From the NCBI GenBank assembly GCA_032111745.1, contig JAULUH010000034.1, positions 1 to 51,555 on the forward strand: a stretch of DNA of 51,555 bases, written 5' to 3'. Of the stretch, positions 26,276 through 34,564 are shown one piece after another (position 1 is the first letter of the stretch; each line of letters opens with the position of its first letter). The stretch is from JAULUH01 sp032111745 (lineage in GTDB: Bacteria; Chloroflexota; Anaerolineae; JAAEKA01). The translations under genes were made by a program, and so were the position numbers. Under the pieces are notes generated by a model, which did no database searches, had not been told where the DNA came from, and worked only from the letters and a program-made list of their open reading frames with translations.

Positions 26276-27100
26276 CTAACCCTGTCCAGCCTGGGCCAAG
26301 GCGGCGTCGATGGCGGCCTTGATCTCCGGATAGGAGAACAGGACCTGCTGGCCATTCACGTAGATGGTAGGCGTGGCGTTGACGCCCAGCTGGCGCGCCT
26401 GGTTGACATCGTCACGGATAGTCTGCCGGAACTCCTCACGGCTCAGGCAGTCGCTAAACTCGCCCGCGTCGAGTCCCAGCGCTTCACCCATGCTGCGCAG
26501 TCGGCCCTGGGTGAAGGTATTGGTGCCCTGTTTACCCTGCTCCTGGAACAGGAAATCGTGCATCTCCCAGAACTTCCCCTGTACGGCGGCACACTCGGCA
26601 GCATTGGCGGCCCAAGTGGCGCCAGGCTCGTATTGCGGCAGGGGGTAGTGATTGTAGTCGAACAGCACCTTACCGGTAGCCACGTATTCCTCGTCCAGCT
26701 GTCTCCCGGCGCTTTCGGCAAAGGCCTTACAGGCCGGGCACTCGAAGTCAGAATATACCGTGACATTTACCGGGGCATCAGCTGCGCCTTTGGTGGAGCC
26801 GCTGATCAGTTCCGGGGCCAGAGTGGTTGCAGGCGGGGGTGTGCCGGCCGCCTGGCTCTGGGAATTGGCAAAAATGAGGGCTCCTACGACGGCTATGGCG
26901 CCCAAAGCAGCGATAATCATCCACATGCGCTGTTGTTGCCGCTTGCGTTCCCGCTGCGACGTCCGCCTGGCCTCTGTAGATTTGGCGGCGGTACTGCTCT
27001 TTTGGGATGTGGATCCACCGTTGGTAGCAGTGGTCGAGGACTGGGGGCCGGTATCCTTAGGTACGTTTGGGACTCGATCCCGTTTCTTCTTCTGCGACAT
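26276..27100 (-). CDS. Membrane-anchored DsbA/thioredoxin-like oxidoreductase
   Basis: A 274-residue protein. A long basic, Ser/Thr-rich cytosolic N terminus (1-57) precedes one membrane helix (59-78). A DsbA-type thioredoxin fold follows, with active site CPAC at 121-124 (SDFECPACKAF) and the cis-proline loop NATPTIYV near residue 247. It would form or shuffle disulfides outside the membrane, with the VKOR protein encoded directly downstream as its re-oxidant. The ATG at 27100 is preceded by GAGGAG; the frame is open upstream but without a ribosome binding site. Confidence 0.9.
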   Translation of the reverse strand: MSQKKKRDRVPNVPKDTGPQSSTTATNGGSTSQKSSTAAKSTEARRTSQRERKRQQQRMWMIIAALGAIAVVGALIFANSQSQAAGTPPPATTLAPELISGSTKGAADAPVNVTVYSDFECPACKAFAESAGRQLDEEYVATGKVLFDYNHYPLPQYEPGATWAANAAECAAVQGKFWEMHDFLFQEQGKQGTNTFTQGRLRSMGEALGLDAGEFSDCLSREEFRQTIRDDVNQARQLGVNATPTIYVNGQQVLFSYPEIKAAIDAALAQAGQG

Positions 27101-27192
27101 ACACTCCTCTTGGATGAGCAGGGGTTTTCCGCCCCTGGCATCCCCTGAACACATAGGGGTGCTGGCCGGTCTGCTCAGTCTTACAAAGGGTG

Positions 27193-27201
27193 AGTATACC
27201 A
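27193..27201 (-). promoter_or_regulatory. Extended -10 promoter of the DsbA-like/VKOR operon
   Basis: On the minus strand TGGTATACT (27201 down to 27193) is an extended -10 element. The -35 region is weak. Transcription would start near 27186, giving an 86-nt leader before the ATG at 27100. Confidence 0.45.
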
Positions 27202-27321
27202 CAAGTGGCACGGATGGCTAAATCTTTGGTCAGGATTTGAAGGCGGTAGCGGGGATGGTTTGGAAGACGATTGCACGAAGGGCCACGAAGGCGCGGAGCA
27301 CGAGGGACACGAAGGATGGTT

Positions 27322-27350
27322 TTGACAAAGGGGCGCAAAGGCCGTAAGAT
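27322..27350 (+). promoter_or_regulatory. Promoter of the surface-glycan gene block
   Basis: TTGACA (27322-27327) and TAAGAT (27345-27350) are spaced by 17 bp. The predicted start near 27357 excludes the farther upstream in-frame starts and supports ATG 27367 or 27397 for the O-antigen ligase gene. Confidence 0.5.
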
Positions 27351-27396
27351 AGTTGACTGGCCCTGCATGGGTCATGTACACAACGACGGGTTAGTG

Positions 27397-28878
27397 ATGA
27401 TCGTTCAGCATCAAGATCCCCAGCGTTTCGACCGGCCGGGATTTGCAGTCGACCAGCTCTGGCGCTGGGCAGCGCTGCCAGCGGCCGTCATAGCGGCTGC
27501 GCCCGGCTTGGCGCTACTGCCGCTGCCTCTGGCGGTAGTGCTGCCCTTGGCTGCGGCAGTAGCGCTGGCCATCCTGATCAGGCCCTGGGTTGGGCTGCCG
27601 CTGCTGGCAATCGCAGTACCCTTTGCGGCGGTGCGACCGGCGTTCCTGGCGGGCATGAGCCTGGACGCTGCTGACCTGCTGTTGGGCTGGATCGTGGCGG
27701 CATGGCTGGCCCAGGGCGTAGCCCGCCGGCACCTCCATGTGCCGCGGGCTCCGTCGACGGCGTTCCTGGTGCTGTTCGTGCTGGCCATTGCGCTGTCGGT
27801 GCCAGGCGCCAGCTCGTGGCGTGAGGCAATGCCGGAACTGCTGAAGTGGATCCAGGTAACGGTGTTGTACCTGTGCGTCGTGGCGGTGTTGCCGGCCAGG
27901 CGGGTTGGATGGCTCATCGCCGGCGTGTTGCTGGCCGCGGTTGCGCAGAGCAGCCTGGGCATTTACCAATACCTGACCGGGAGTGGCCCGGAAGCCTTTG
28001 CGGTGTTGGGCCGGTTCACGCGTGCTGCTGGCACCTTCCGCCAACCTAATCCCTATGCCGGCTTCCTAGGCCTGGTCGCGCCGTTGGCGGTGGTGCTGGC
28101 GGTGTGGGCCTGGGCGAGGCCACAGACCCGGTCGCGATGGGCCTGGCTTCCCCGCGTCGTGTTGCCACTGGTGGCCGCAGTGATTTTGGCAGGTGTGCTG
28201 GCCAGCTGGAGCCGCGGGGCATGGCTAGCGCTGGCAGTGGCGCTCCTGGCAGCGGTGGCAGGCTTCAGCAGGCGGGCGGCACCGGCAGTATTCGTCGGCG
28301 CTGGGTTGGCGGTGGCCATTGGCCTGGTATTTGGGCTGGCAGACCTGCTGCCGGCCTCGGTGGTTGGCCGGATAAGCGAGGTAAGCGACTACCTGGGCTT
28401 CATCGACGTCACGCGCGTCGAGGTAACGGACGCCAACTTCTCGGTCGTCGAGAGGGTTGCGCATTGGTTAGCCGCGGCCAGGATGTGGGCTGACCATCCG
28501 TGGCTTGGGGTGGGCATTGGCAATTATGCCACCGCTTACCCGGGCTACGCCCTACCGCGGTGGCAGGATCCACTGGGCCATGCGCACAACGTCTATCTCA
28601 ATTTCGGTGCTGAAACCGGCCTGGTGGGCTTAATGGCCTTTGCAGCACTGTGGCTGGCGCTGGTGGCGCAGGCGGTGCATTCGCTCGGCAGCCGCAGCCT
28701 GTTTACCGTGGCGCTGGGTGCCGGGGTGCTGGGCGCCCTAGTCCATGCCTCGGTGCACAACGTCTTCGACAATCTGTGGGTACAGCATATCTACCTCACG
28801 CTGAGCCTGCTGGTAGGATCTTTGGCTGTACTGACGACCTCTCACCAGAGGGCAGGTAGCCAAGAGGCCAGCCCGTGA
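27397..28878 (+). CDS. O-antigen ligase family membrane protein
   Basis: A 493-residue protein with about ten to twelve hydrophobic helices. The Wzy_C/O-antigen ligase region is shown by SWSRGAWLALAVALLA and, after the large external loop, HAHNVYLNFGAETGLVGL, typical of enzymes that join or polymerise lipid-linked glycans. The start is uncertain: ATG 27397 is used; GTG 27394 and ATG 27367 are also in frame and none has a good ribosome binding site. The frame opens further upstream, but that part covers a repeat-like sequence and the promoter. The stop overlaps the GTG of the next gene (GTGA). Confidence 0.85.
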   Translation: MIVQHQDPQRFDRPGFAVDQLWRWAALPAAVIAAAPGLALLPLPLAVVLPLAAAVALAILIRPWVGLPLLAIAVPFAAVRPAFLAGMSLDAADLLLGWIVAAWLAQGVARRHLHVPRAPSTAFLVLFVLAIALSVPGASSWREAMPELLKWIQVTVLYLCVVAVLPARRVGWLIAGVLLAAVAQSSLGIYQYLTGSGPEAFAVLGRFTRAAGTFRQPNPYAGFLGLVAPLAVVLAVWAWARPQTRSRWAWLPRVVLPLVAAVILAGVLASWSRGAWLALAVALLAAVAGFSRRAAPAVFVGAGLAVAIGLVFGLADLLPASVVGRISEVSDYLGFIDVTRVEVTDANFSVVERVAHWLAAARMWADHPWLGVGIGNYATAYPGYALPRWQDPLGHAHNVYLNFGAETGLVGLMAFAALWLALVAQAVHSLGSRSLFTVALGAGVLGALVHASVHNVFDNLWVQHIYLTLSLLVGSLAVLTTSHQRAGSQEASP

Positions 28879-29534
28879 CGAGAGAGCTGCGCCGGCAAGC
28901 GAGCAAAACTGATCAAGAAACATATTTGGTTATGTCAAAATCACCCCACTCACAGATCTTAAACGAGCCAGGTGTTACGGTCCTGGTAGCCGCGGAGCCT
29001 GCGAGCTCGGTAGAGCTGGAGCCAGCCGGAGAGGGCGCGTTTCGGACGCTGGCGAGGCAGGTAATCGCATGGTTGTCGGCGGTTACCGGCCTCAGCACGG
29101 CGGAGCTGACCCGCTTCCTTAAGTTTGCGACAGTCGGTGCCATCGGCATGGTGGTAGATCTCACCGTGCTCAACGTCTTGTACCGGCTGGTGCTGCCGGC
29201 GCTGGTGCCCGGGCTATCGGATGGGGTGCGGCTAATTGTCGCCAACAGCATCTCATTCACGGTGGCTGTATTGAGCAACTTCACCTGGAATCGGTTGTGG
29301 ACCTTCCCAGAAAGCCGCCAACGTCCCCTGGGGGCACAGCTGGTCCAGTTCGCCATCGTCAACGTGATCGGCCTGGCCATCAACAACCTGGTGCTGTGGC
29401 TGGTGTTCCAGGTCACTCAGCAGATCCTGCCCGATCCATTCAACTATAACGTAGCCAAGATTCTGGCAATTGGTGTGGTCCTCTTCTGGAACTACGGGGC
29501 CAATCGCCTGTGGACCTACCGGGGGATCAAGTAG
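28875..29534 (+). CDS. GtrA family membrane protein
   Basis: A 219-residue protein. The first ~75 residues are soluble and probably disordered. The GtrA domain then has four membrane helices: RFLKFATVGAIGMVVDLTVL, a second near 112-135 ending SNFTWNRLWTF, IVNVIGLAINNLVLW, and one ending FWNYGANRLWTY. GtrA proteins are thought to flip or carry polyprenyl-phosphate-linked sugars. The GTG at 28875 overlaps the preceding stop; an ATG at 28932 would drop the N-terminal 19 residues and is a fair alternative. Confidence 0.85.
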   Translation: MTRELRRQASKTDQETYLVMSKSPHSQILNEPGVTVLVAAEPASSVELEPAGEGAFRTLARQVIAWLSAVTGLSTAELTRFLKFATVGAIGMVVDLTVLNVLYRLVLPALVPGLSDGVRLIVANSISFTVAVLSNFTWNRLWTFPESRQRPLGAQLVQFAIVNVIGLAINNLVLWLVFQVTQQILPDPFNYNVAKILAIGVVLFWNYGANRLWTYRGIK

Positions 29535-29542
29535 GGACGAAC

Positions 29543-30700
29543 GTGCGCATCGCCATCGACTACACGCCGGCCGTGCATCAGAGGGCTGGCATTGGCCGCC
29601 ACACGCGGCAGTTGGTGGCTGCGCTGGCGCCCCTGGTACAGGATCGTCACAAGATCGTTTTGGTGATCTTCGGGCGCCCGACCCACGGCGATGTTGCGGC
29701 GCCGGCATCATGCCAGGTGCGCGTCATCCCCCTCGCAAACCGATGGCTCTCTGTGGCCTGGTATCGGGCGCGGCTGCCGTTGCCGGTGGACTGGCTGAGC
29801 GGGAGTGTGGACCTGTACCACGCATCAGACTTCGTGCTACCGCCGGTTAGCACAGGAAGAACCCTGCTGACCGTACATGATCTGAGCTTTCTCACCGTGC
29901 CGGGCTGCGCGGACGAGGGTCTACAATCGTACCTCAGCCACGTGGTGCCGCGCTCCGTGGCGCGCGCCGATCATGTGCTGGCAGACAGCGAGAGCACCAA
30001 GCGGGACCTGGCCAACCACATGGGCGTGCCGCCCGACAAGGTCACCGTGGTGTATCCAGGCGTAGAGGCGCGCTTTCGCCCGCCAACGGACGCGGCAAGC
30101 GGCGCGGCGGTACGGACGCGCTATGGCATTGGTGAGCAGCCCTTCATCCTGGGCGTGGGAACGCTGGAACCTCGCAAGAACTGGCCTGCCCTGATCCGGG
30201 CCTGGACCTTGCTCAGGAACCGGACCGCCCTACCCCACCGCCTGGTCCTTGCTGGCGGCAAGGGCTGGCTGTACAGGGACATCTTTGCGGCTGCGGCGGC
30301 CAGTAAGTTCAGCGACGACATCGTCTTCACCGGTTTTGTGGAGGATTCCTTTCTGCCTGCTCTTTATGGTTCTGCTGATGTGTTGGGGTTTCCATCATTA
30401 TACGAAGGTTTTGGCATCCCCGTAGTCGAGGCCATGGCCTGTGGCACGCCGGTGGTATGTAGCAACAACTCAGCCCTACCGGAGGCGGCCGGAGATGGCG
30501 CTCTCCTGGTCGATGCCAGGGATGAAGCCGGCCTGGCCGATGCGCTGCACCAGGTGATCGAGGACGAGTCGATGCGCGACGACCTACGCGCACGGGGCCT
30601 GGCCCACGCCAGGCGTTTCACATGGGAGGCGGCGGCAGCAAGTCAACTGGCGGCCTATGAGCTCGCTGTCCTCGAAACTGCGCCGTCGCGCGGGCGCTGA
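29543..30700 (+). CDS. Glycosyltransferase family 4 protein
   Basis: A 385-residue GT-B fold glycosyltransferase. The N-terminal domain begins RIAIDYTPAVHQRAGIGRHTRQL, with the glycine-rich acceptor loop. The C-terminal domain shows LGVGTLEPRKNWPALI and the donor-binding signature FPSLYEGFGIPVVEAMACGTPVV. It would add a sugar from a nucleotide sugar to a surface glycan on the cytoplasmic face. The GTG at 29543 is chosen because it begins the Rossmann strand and AGGGA lies six nt before it; the frame is open back to 29510, overlapping GtrA. It is co-directional with the ligase and GtrA genes. Confidence 0.92.
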   Translation: MRIAIDYTPAVHQRAGIGRHTRQLVAALAPLVQDRHKIVLVIFGRPTHGDVAAPASCQVRVIPLANRWLSVAWYRARLPLPVDWLSGSVDLYHASDFVLPPVSTGRTLLTVHDLSFLTVPGCADEGLQSYLSHVVPRSVARADHVLADSESTKRDLANHMGVPPDKVTVVYPGVEARFRPPTDAASGAAVRTRYGIGEQPFILGVGTLEPRKNWPALIRAWTLLRNRTALPHRLVLAGGKGWLYRDIFAAAAASKFSDDIVFTGFVEDSFLPALYGSADVLGFPSLYEGFGIPVVEAMACGTPVVCSNNSALPEAAGDGALLVDARDEAGLADALHQVIEDESMRDDLRARGLAHARRFTWEAAAASQLAAYELAVLETAPSRGR

Positions 30701-30724
30701 GCGCCTGAGCCCGGGAGACCCACC

Positions 30725-31411
30725 ATGAGCTCGCTCGCCAGCCTATTGAGGAATTCGTTGATCGCCACGGGCTTGACATTGGCCGGACTGGTGCTGGTGG
30801 TGGCGGGTTACTGGGGGCCGTGGGTATGGGCGGAACCAGCGGGACTGCGCGTCCTGGGCCTGGACCTGGCCGAATACGTGAAGTTCGTGGCGGAGGTGCG
30901 ATCGGGACAGGTCAGCGTGCTCCGCGAGGTGTTCTACCTACCCCTGGTGGCCCTGAGCTTGAGCCTGAGCTTGCTGGCCCATCGCCGCGAGCTGCGACTG
31001 CCGCGAGCCGTACGGTGGCTGCTCAACCTGCTGGCTATTCCGGTGGCCCTGGCGATGTTGCCCCCGGCGTGGACACCGGCTCTGTTGTTGAGCCCGGAAT
31101 TCGTCAAGCAGACCATTGCCATAGGGCTGTGTGTGGCTGCTGCGGGCCTGTCCTATCCGTTGTGGCGCAGGATGCCCGGCTCGTTGGTCGCGGGGATGCT
31201 GGTGATGCTGGCCCTGTTGGCAACCGGGCCGATGCTGGCGAGCTTCTGGCGGCTCAGAGGTCCCCTGGATGCCGTTTACGGAAGGCCGATCGAGGTTGGA
31301 CGCGGGCCGGTGGAGATGACCCTGGGATTTGCGGTTCTGTGTGCCGGGTATGTGCTGGCGCTGAGCCAGGCGGTGGCACCAGATAGTAGTCCAGGGAAGC
31401 AAAACAATTAG
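30725..31411 (+). CDS. Membrane protein of unknown function at the end of the glycan block
   Basis: A 228-residue protein with six or so hydrophobic helices and short charged loops. I do not recognise a family. ATG at 30725 with GGGAG eight nt upstream, 24 bp after the glycosyltransferase, so it is likely part of the same transcript. No motif suggests an enzyme. A role in glycan assembly is suggested by position only. Confidence 0.75.
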   Translation: MSSLASLLRNSLIATGLTLAGLVLVVAGYWGPWVWAEPAGLRVLGLDLAEYVKFVAEVRSGQVSVLREVFYLPLVALSLSLSLLAHRRELRLPRAVRWLLNLLAIPVALAMLPPAWTPALLLSPEFVKQTIAIGLCVAAAGLSYPLWRRMPGSLVAGMLVMLALLATGPMLASFWRLRGPLDAVYGRPIEVGRGPVEMTLGFAVLCAGYVLALSQAVAPDSSPGKQNN

Positions 31412-31520
31412 CGGTGGAGCCAATGCACAGAGCGAAGCCGCCAGGACCGGATCGCAATCAATTTGCCAAGGCAGGTGTCGGGCTGCGAGGCGAGGGCGGC
31501 ACTAGAGGGATGACAACCCC

Positions 31521-31544
31521 GGGGCAGGCACGGCGTCCCGCCCC
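31521..31544. repeat. GC-rich palindrome between convergent genes
   Basis: GGGGC (31521-31525) pairs with GCCCC (31540-31544) around a 14-nt GC-rich centre. It lies in the 218-bp gap between convergent genes ending at 31411 and 31630, where no gene is seen. It may end transcription from either side or be a dispersed repeat. Confidence 0.35.
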
Positions 31545-31629
31545 TACCATGAGATGGGGCAAAGGAAGGGGATAGCCACCCGGTATAGATGGTGGGCCGA
31601 CCCGGCGACAGGGTAGGCCAGACGCGAGA

Positions 31630-32469
31630 TCAGATGGAGGGGTTGGGGAGACCCCGCCCCTGCGCGGGGGTCGATGGATCCTCGTGTCTTGTGGCATCCC
31701 ACCAGGCGAGCCAGCGCTGGCGGCTGTCCTGGCGATATTGACGGTCGTTGGCGAAGACCTCGATGGTGACGGTGCCGTCATAGCGGAAGGATTTGAGGTC
31801 GGCCACGACCTTATGCCAGCTGACACCACCGCGCATGGGAGCTCCCAGGGGCAGGTGCTGGTCGGCGGTGCCGTCGTTATCGGACACATGGACGTGGGCC
31901 AGCCGGTCGGCCAGGGCAAAGAGGTATTCGCGGGCTAGATTCTTGGGGACATCGATGTTAGCATGGCCGACATCCAGGAGCAGGTAGAGGTTGGGGCTGC
32001 GGGCAAAGATCTCCCGGAAGTGCTTGAGCTGGTGCGCGTTGTCGGTATGATTCTCCATAGCCACAAACACATTGCGGGCCCGCCCCTCCTGGCACAGCCG
32101 GGCATAGAGCTGGGCGTAAAGCTCGTAGCCATCGTGTTCAGGCCAGGACCTGGGGAAGAACATATAGTGAGTGGTGAGTAGACGGGCACCCAGTTCCGCG
32201 GCCAGGTCCAGGTAGCGCAGCAGCTCGTCTAGGGCCGCCCGGCGCACCAGTGCCGAAGGATTGTGCACGGGCAGGTAGGGCGCGGCGTGACAGATCACAC
32301 CCAGGCCCCGGTCGTCCAGTAGCTGGCGCACGGCCCTGGCGTCAATCTGGTGCGGCTCCGCCCTGGGCGCCTCGATTGCCAGGTCGACGTAGTCAAATCC
32401 ACCCTGCGCAATCAAGCCAATCTCATCCAAGAGGTTGCGCTGAGGGTTGGTCATGGCCCCGATCTTCAT
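31630..32469 (-). CDS. Sugar phosphate isomerase/epimerase-like TIM-barrel protein
   Basis: A 279-residue AP-endonuclease-2/xylose-isomerase-like barrel. Metal-binding positions are seen in VAMENH (Glu, about residue 144), LLDVGHANI (Asp, about 177), HVHVSDNDGTADQHLPLG (His and Asp, about 204-214) and TIEVF (Glu, about 250). Such proteins isomerise or epimerise ketoses or inositols, or cleave DNA; the substrate cannot be assigned. The ATG overlaps the stop of the phosphoesterase gene upstream by 4 bp. The last ~16 residues (from DPSTPAQG) are encoded by a GC-rich palindrome and are probably not part of the fold. Confidence 0.82.
   Translation of the reverse strand: MKIGAMTNPQRNLLDEIGLIAQGGFDYVDLAIEAPRAEPHQIDARAVRQLLDDRGLGVICHAAPYLPVHNPSALVRRAALDELLRYLDLAAELGARLLTTHYMFFPRSWPEHDGYELYAQLYARLCQEGRARNVFVAMENHTDNAHQLKHFREIFARSPNLYLLLDVGHANIDVPKNLAREYLFALADRLAHVHVSDNDGTADQHLPLGAPMRGGVSWHKVVADLKSFRYDGTVTIEVFANDRQYRQDSRQRWLAWWDATRHEDPSTPAQGRGLPNPSI
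31645..31672. repeat. GC-rich hairpin inside the 3' end of the isomerase gene
   Basis: GACCCC (31650-31655) pairs with GGGGTC (31667-31672), and GGGG (31645-31648) can alternatively pair with CCCC (31652-31655). It encodes the last residues of the minus-strand isomerase. There is no T-run on either strand. Confidence 0.4.
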
Positions 32470-32984
32470 AGCTGGCCTCCTTTGTGCTGGGGGATGGCAA
32501 CCAGGTCAAAGGTGCCACGGCCCGCGTCGTACAGGCCAAAGGAGGGAGACCCGAACCGCCCCATGACCTCACCCGGGTTAGCCAATACTGTTCTTGGTCC
32601 AGCAGTCTCGACCCGAGCGATATGGTTGTGGCCATAGCACACCAGATCAAATTCGCCGCTCCCGGCCAGGGGACCGGCGATCTCGGGATAGTGGTTGATG
32701 GCAATCCGCCGCCCGGCCAGGGAAAGATCAGCAAATTGGCCGTGTATGGTCACGTTGCCGGTGGCCTGGGCGTTCTGGAGCAGCAGGCGGGGATCGCCGT
32801 CGTTGTTGCCCAGCACGCAATGGACTGGTCCGGCAAACCCCTGACCCAACTGGGTGAGGGTAAAAGGAGCGCAAAAATCCCCGCAAAAGAGCAACACCTC
32901 GGCCCTGGCGGCCCGGACCTGTTCCAGGGCTACAGCCAGGTTCCAGATGTTGTCATGGATATCGGACAGCAAAGCGACGATCAT
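32466..32984 (-). CDS. Small metallophosphoesterase (YfcE/MJ0936 type)
   Basis: A 172-residue calcineurin-like phosphoesterase. Metal motifs: LLSDIHDN (D-x-H, residues 5-12), FCGDF (about 33-37), LGNND (58-62), NHYP (about 97) and GHNHIARVE (about 118-126). This is the compact family active on phosphodiesters or small phosphorylated molecules in vitro; physiological substrates are largely unknown. The stop overlaps the start of the downstream isomerase gene (ATGA), so they are likely translated together. Confidence 0.9.
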   Translation of the reverse strand: MIVALLSDIHDNIWNLAVALEQVRAARAEVLLFCGDFCAPFTLTQLGQGFAGPVHCVLGNNDGDPRLLLQNAQATGNVTIHGQFADLSLAGRRIAINHYPEIAGPLAGSGEFDLVCYGHNHIARVETAGPRTVLANPGEVMGRFGSPSFGLYDAGRGTFDLVAIPQHKGGQL

Positions 32985-33074
32985 GGCATGTTATCCTTTC
33001 ATTTGCCAGCGCTTGAAAACCTAGCGAATAGTGACAGGCTACCTGGCGTGCCCACGCCTCCGGCCTGGCGAGAT

Positions 33075-33102
33075 TTGCCGGCCCTGATGCCTGCTTTATA
33101 AT
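33075..33102 (+). promoter_or_regulatory. Promoter placing the transcript start at the ATG (leaderless)
   Basis: TTGCCG (33075-33080), 16 bp, and a perfect TATAAT (33097-33102). The expected start, 6-7 nt downstream, is the A of the ATG at 33109, so the mRNA would have no leader. Confidence 0.55.
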
Positions 33103-33108
33103 CTCTGC

Positions 33109-33609
33109 ATGAACACGATTCCACCTGCTGCTTCCCCAGCCCCGCAACAGGCTGGCGACCACCGCCGCGCTACCACTGTCCTGTGGGCCATAGCCACCTT
33201 TGCCCTCCTGAGTCTATGCAGCATCCTGATCCTGGTGGTCCTAGCGACTGGCGGGCAGCTGCCCGACTTGGACCAGGGAACGTCCTGGACCCCGCCGCCG
33301 GCCGCAGCAATTGCTCCTGCGGGTATGGCCTCAGGCATAGAGCGGCTTGAGGATCAGCCGTTCCTGCCAGGCGATGCCATCCAGAACGTCAGTGGGGGCC
33401 GCGTGAACCTGCGCCAGACGCCCGGATTCCACAACAAGCCAGCGGACGATGTCATCGCGGTCCTTGAGGCCGGAGATGTGGCGACGATGGTAGCGGGACC
33501 GGAGCAGGCGGACGGCCTGCGCTGGTGGCTGGTGCGCTATGGGACGGCCGAGGGCTGGATGGCGGAGCGCAGTAATAGCGGCAAGGTCTTGTTAGGGCCG
33601 GCATCCTAG
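33109..33609 (+). CDS. Membrane-anchored protein with bacterial SH3-like domain
   Basis: A 166-residue protein: Pro-rich cytosolic start (1-20), one membrane helix (about 24-47), a Pro/Ala linker, then an SH3b-like domain (about 93-160) with VNLRQTPGF, an AVLEAGD turn and WWLVRYGTAEGWMAE. Bacterial SH3 domains of this type often bind peptidoglycan or surface polymers. The promoter position suggests translation from a leaderless message, consistent with the lack of any ribosome binding site. The stop is 6 bp from the stop of the convergent ABC permease gene. Confidence 0.85.
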   Translation: MNTIPPAASPAPQQAGDHRRATTVLWAIATFALLSLCSILILVVLATGGQLPDLDQGTSWTPPPAAAIAPAGMASGIERLEDQPFLPGDAIQNVSGGRVNLRQTPGFHNKPADDVIAVLEAGDVATMVAGPEQADGLRWWLVRYGTAEGWMAERSNSGKVLLGPAS

Positions 33610-33615
33610 CAGGAC

Positions 33616-34560
33616 TCATTGCAGCCGTATGCGCGGGTTTAGAAACGCGTACAGCAAGTCGGCGGCCAGATTGGCCAGCACGAAGATGAGCACTGTCACC
33701 ATGGTAATCGCCTGCAACAGGGGCAGGTCACGGCGGTCAATGGCGAAGGTTAGCAGCCGGCCCAGGCCAGGGTAGTTGAAGACGTTCTCCACGACAATCA
33801 GTCCACTGATCAACCAGCCGACGCTGATGGCCACGACAGTGATGGTCGGCAGCAGGGCGTTACGCAGCACATGCTTTTTGACCACAGTACGCTGGGGTAA
33901 TCCTTTTAGCTCCGCCGTACGCACGTAGCCCTGTTTGAGCTCCTCGATAACGCCGGCACGGGTCAGACGGGTCACATAAGCCAGAAGCACCAGGGTGGCA
34001 GTCAGGGCCGGCAGGATCAGCATAGGTAGGGCCTCGACAAAGTCAGTGCCCGGCCTGATGGATGAGTTGGCGGGCAAGAGCTGCAGCCGGAAGGCGAAGA
34101 TCTGAATCAGGACCAGCCCAGTAACGAATTCAGGAAGGCCCACCACGGACAGCGAGCCCACGCTAATAGCGTTATCGGCCCAACGGCCCTCGCGCAAGCT
34201 GGCGATGATCCCCAAACCGATCGAAAGGGGCACGGCGATGACCAGGGTGACGGCAGCCAGCATCAGCGAGTTGCCGAGACGCTCCGACACCAACACGCGC
34301 ACCGGCAGTCCTGTGCTATACGAAACACCCCAGTCCCCGACCACGAAGCGACCCAACCAACTCAGGTATTGGATGGGCAGGGGCTGGTTGAGCCCGAGCT
34401 CGGCGCGCAGCTGTTCCAGGGCCGCCTCGCTAGCCTCTCGCCCGAGGATAATTCGGGCAACGTCGCCCGGCAGCAGCTGGGTGACCACGAAGACGATGAT
34501 AGAGGTCAGGATTAGGGTCAGGACGAGAAAGGCGAGGCGGCGCAGGATGTAGTGGGACAT
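33616..34560 (-). CDS. Oligopeptide-type ABC transporter permease (DppB/OppB-like)
   Basis: A 314-residue inner-membrane subunit with six helices. It begins HYILRRLAFLVLTLILTSIIVFVV, and the EAA loop lies near ELKGLPQRTVVKKHVLRNALLP, where it contacts the ATPase. A GLIVVENVFNYPGLGRLL segment is typical of the DppB group. The ATG at 34560 is 4 bp after the ATPase stop; a TTG at 34578 overlaps it. It is the last gene of the operon as transcribed. Confidence 0.93.
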   Translation of the reverse strand: MSHYILRRLAFLVLTLILTSIIVFVVTQLLPGDVARIILGREASEAALEQLRAELGLNQPLPIQYLSWLGRFVVGDWGVSYSTGLPVRVLVSERLGNSLMLAAVTLVIAVPLSIGLGIIASLREGRWADNAISVGSLSVVGLPEFVTGLVLIQIFAFRLQLLPANSSIRPGTDFVEALPMLILPALTATLVLLAYVTRLTRAGVIEELKQGYVRTAELKGLPQRTVVKKHVLRNALLPTITVVAISVGWLISGLIVVENVFNYPGLGRLLTFAIDRRDLPLLQAITMVTVLIFVLANLAADLLYAFLNPRIRLQ

Positions 34561-34564
34561 CAGG

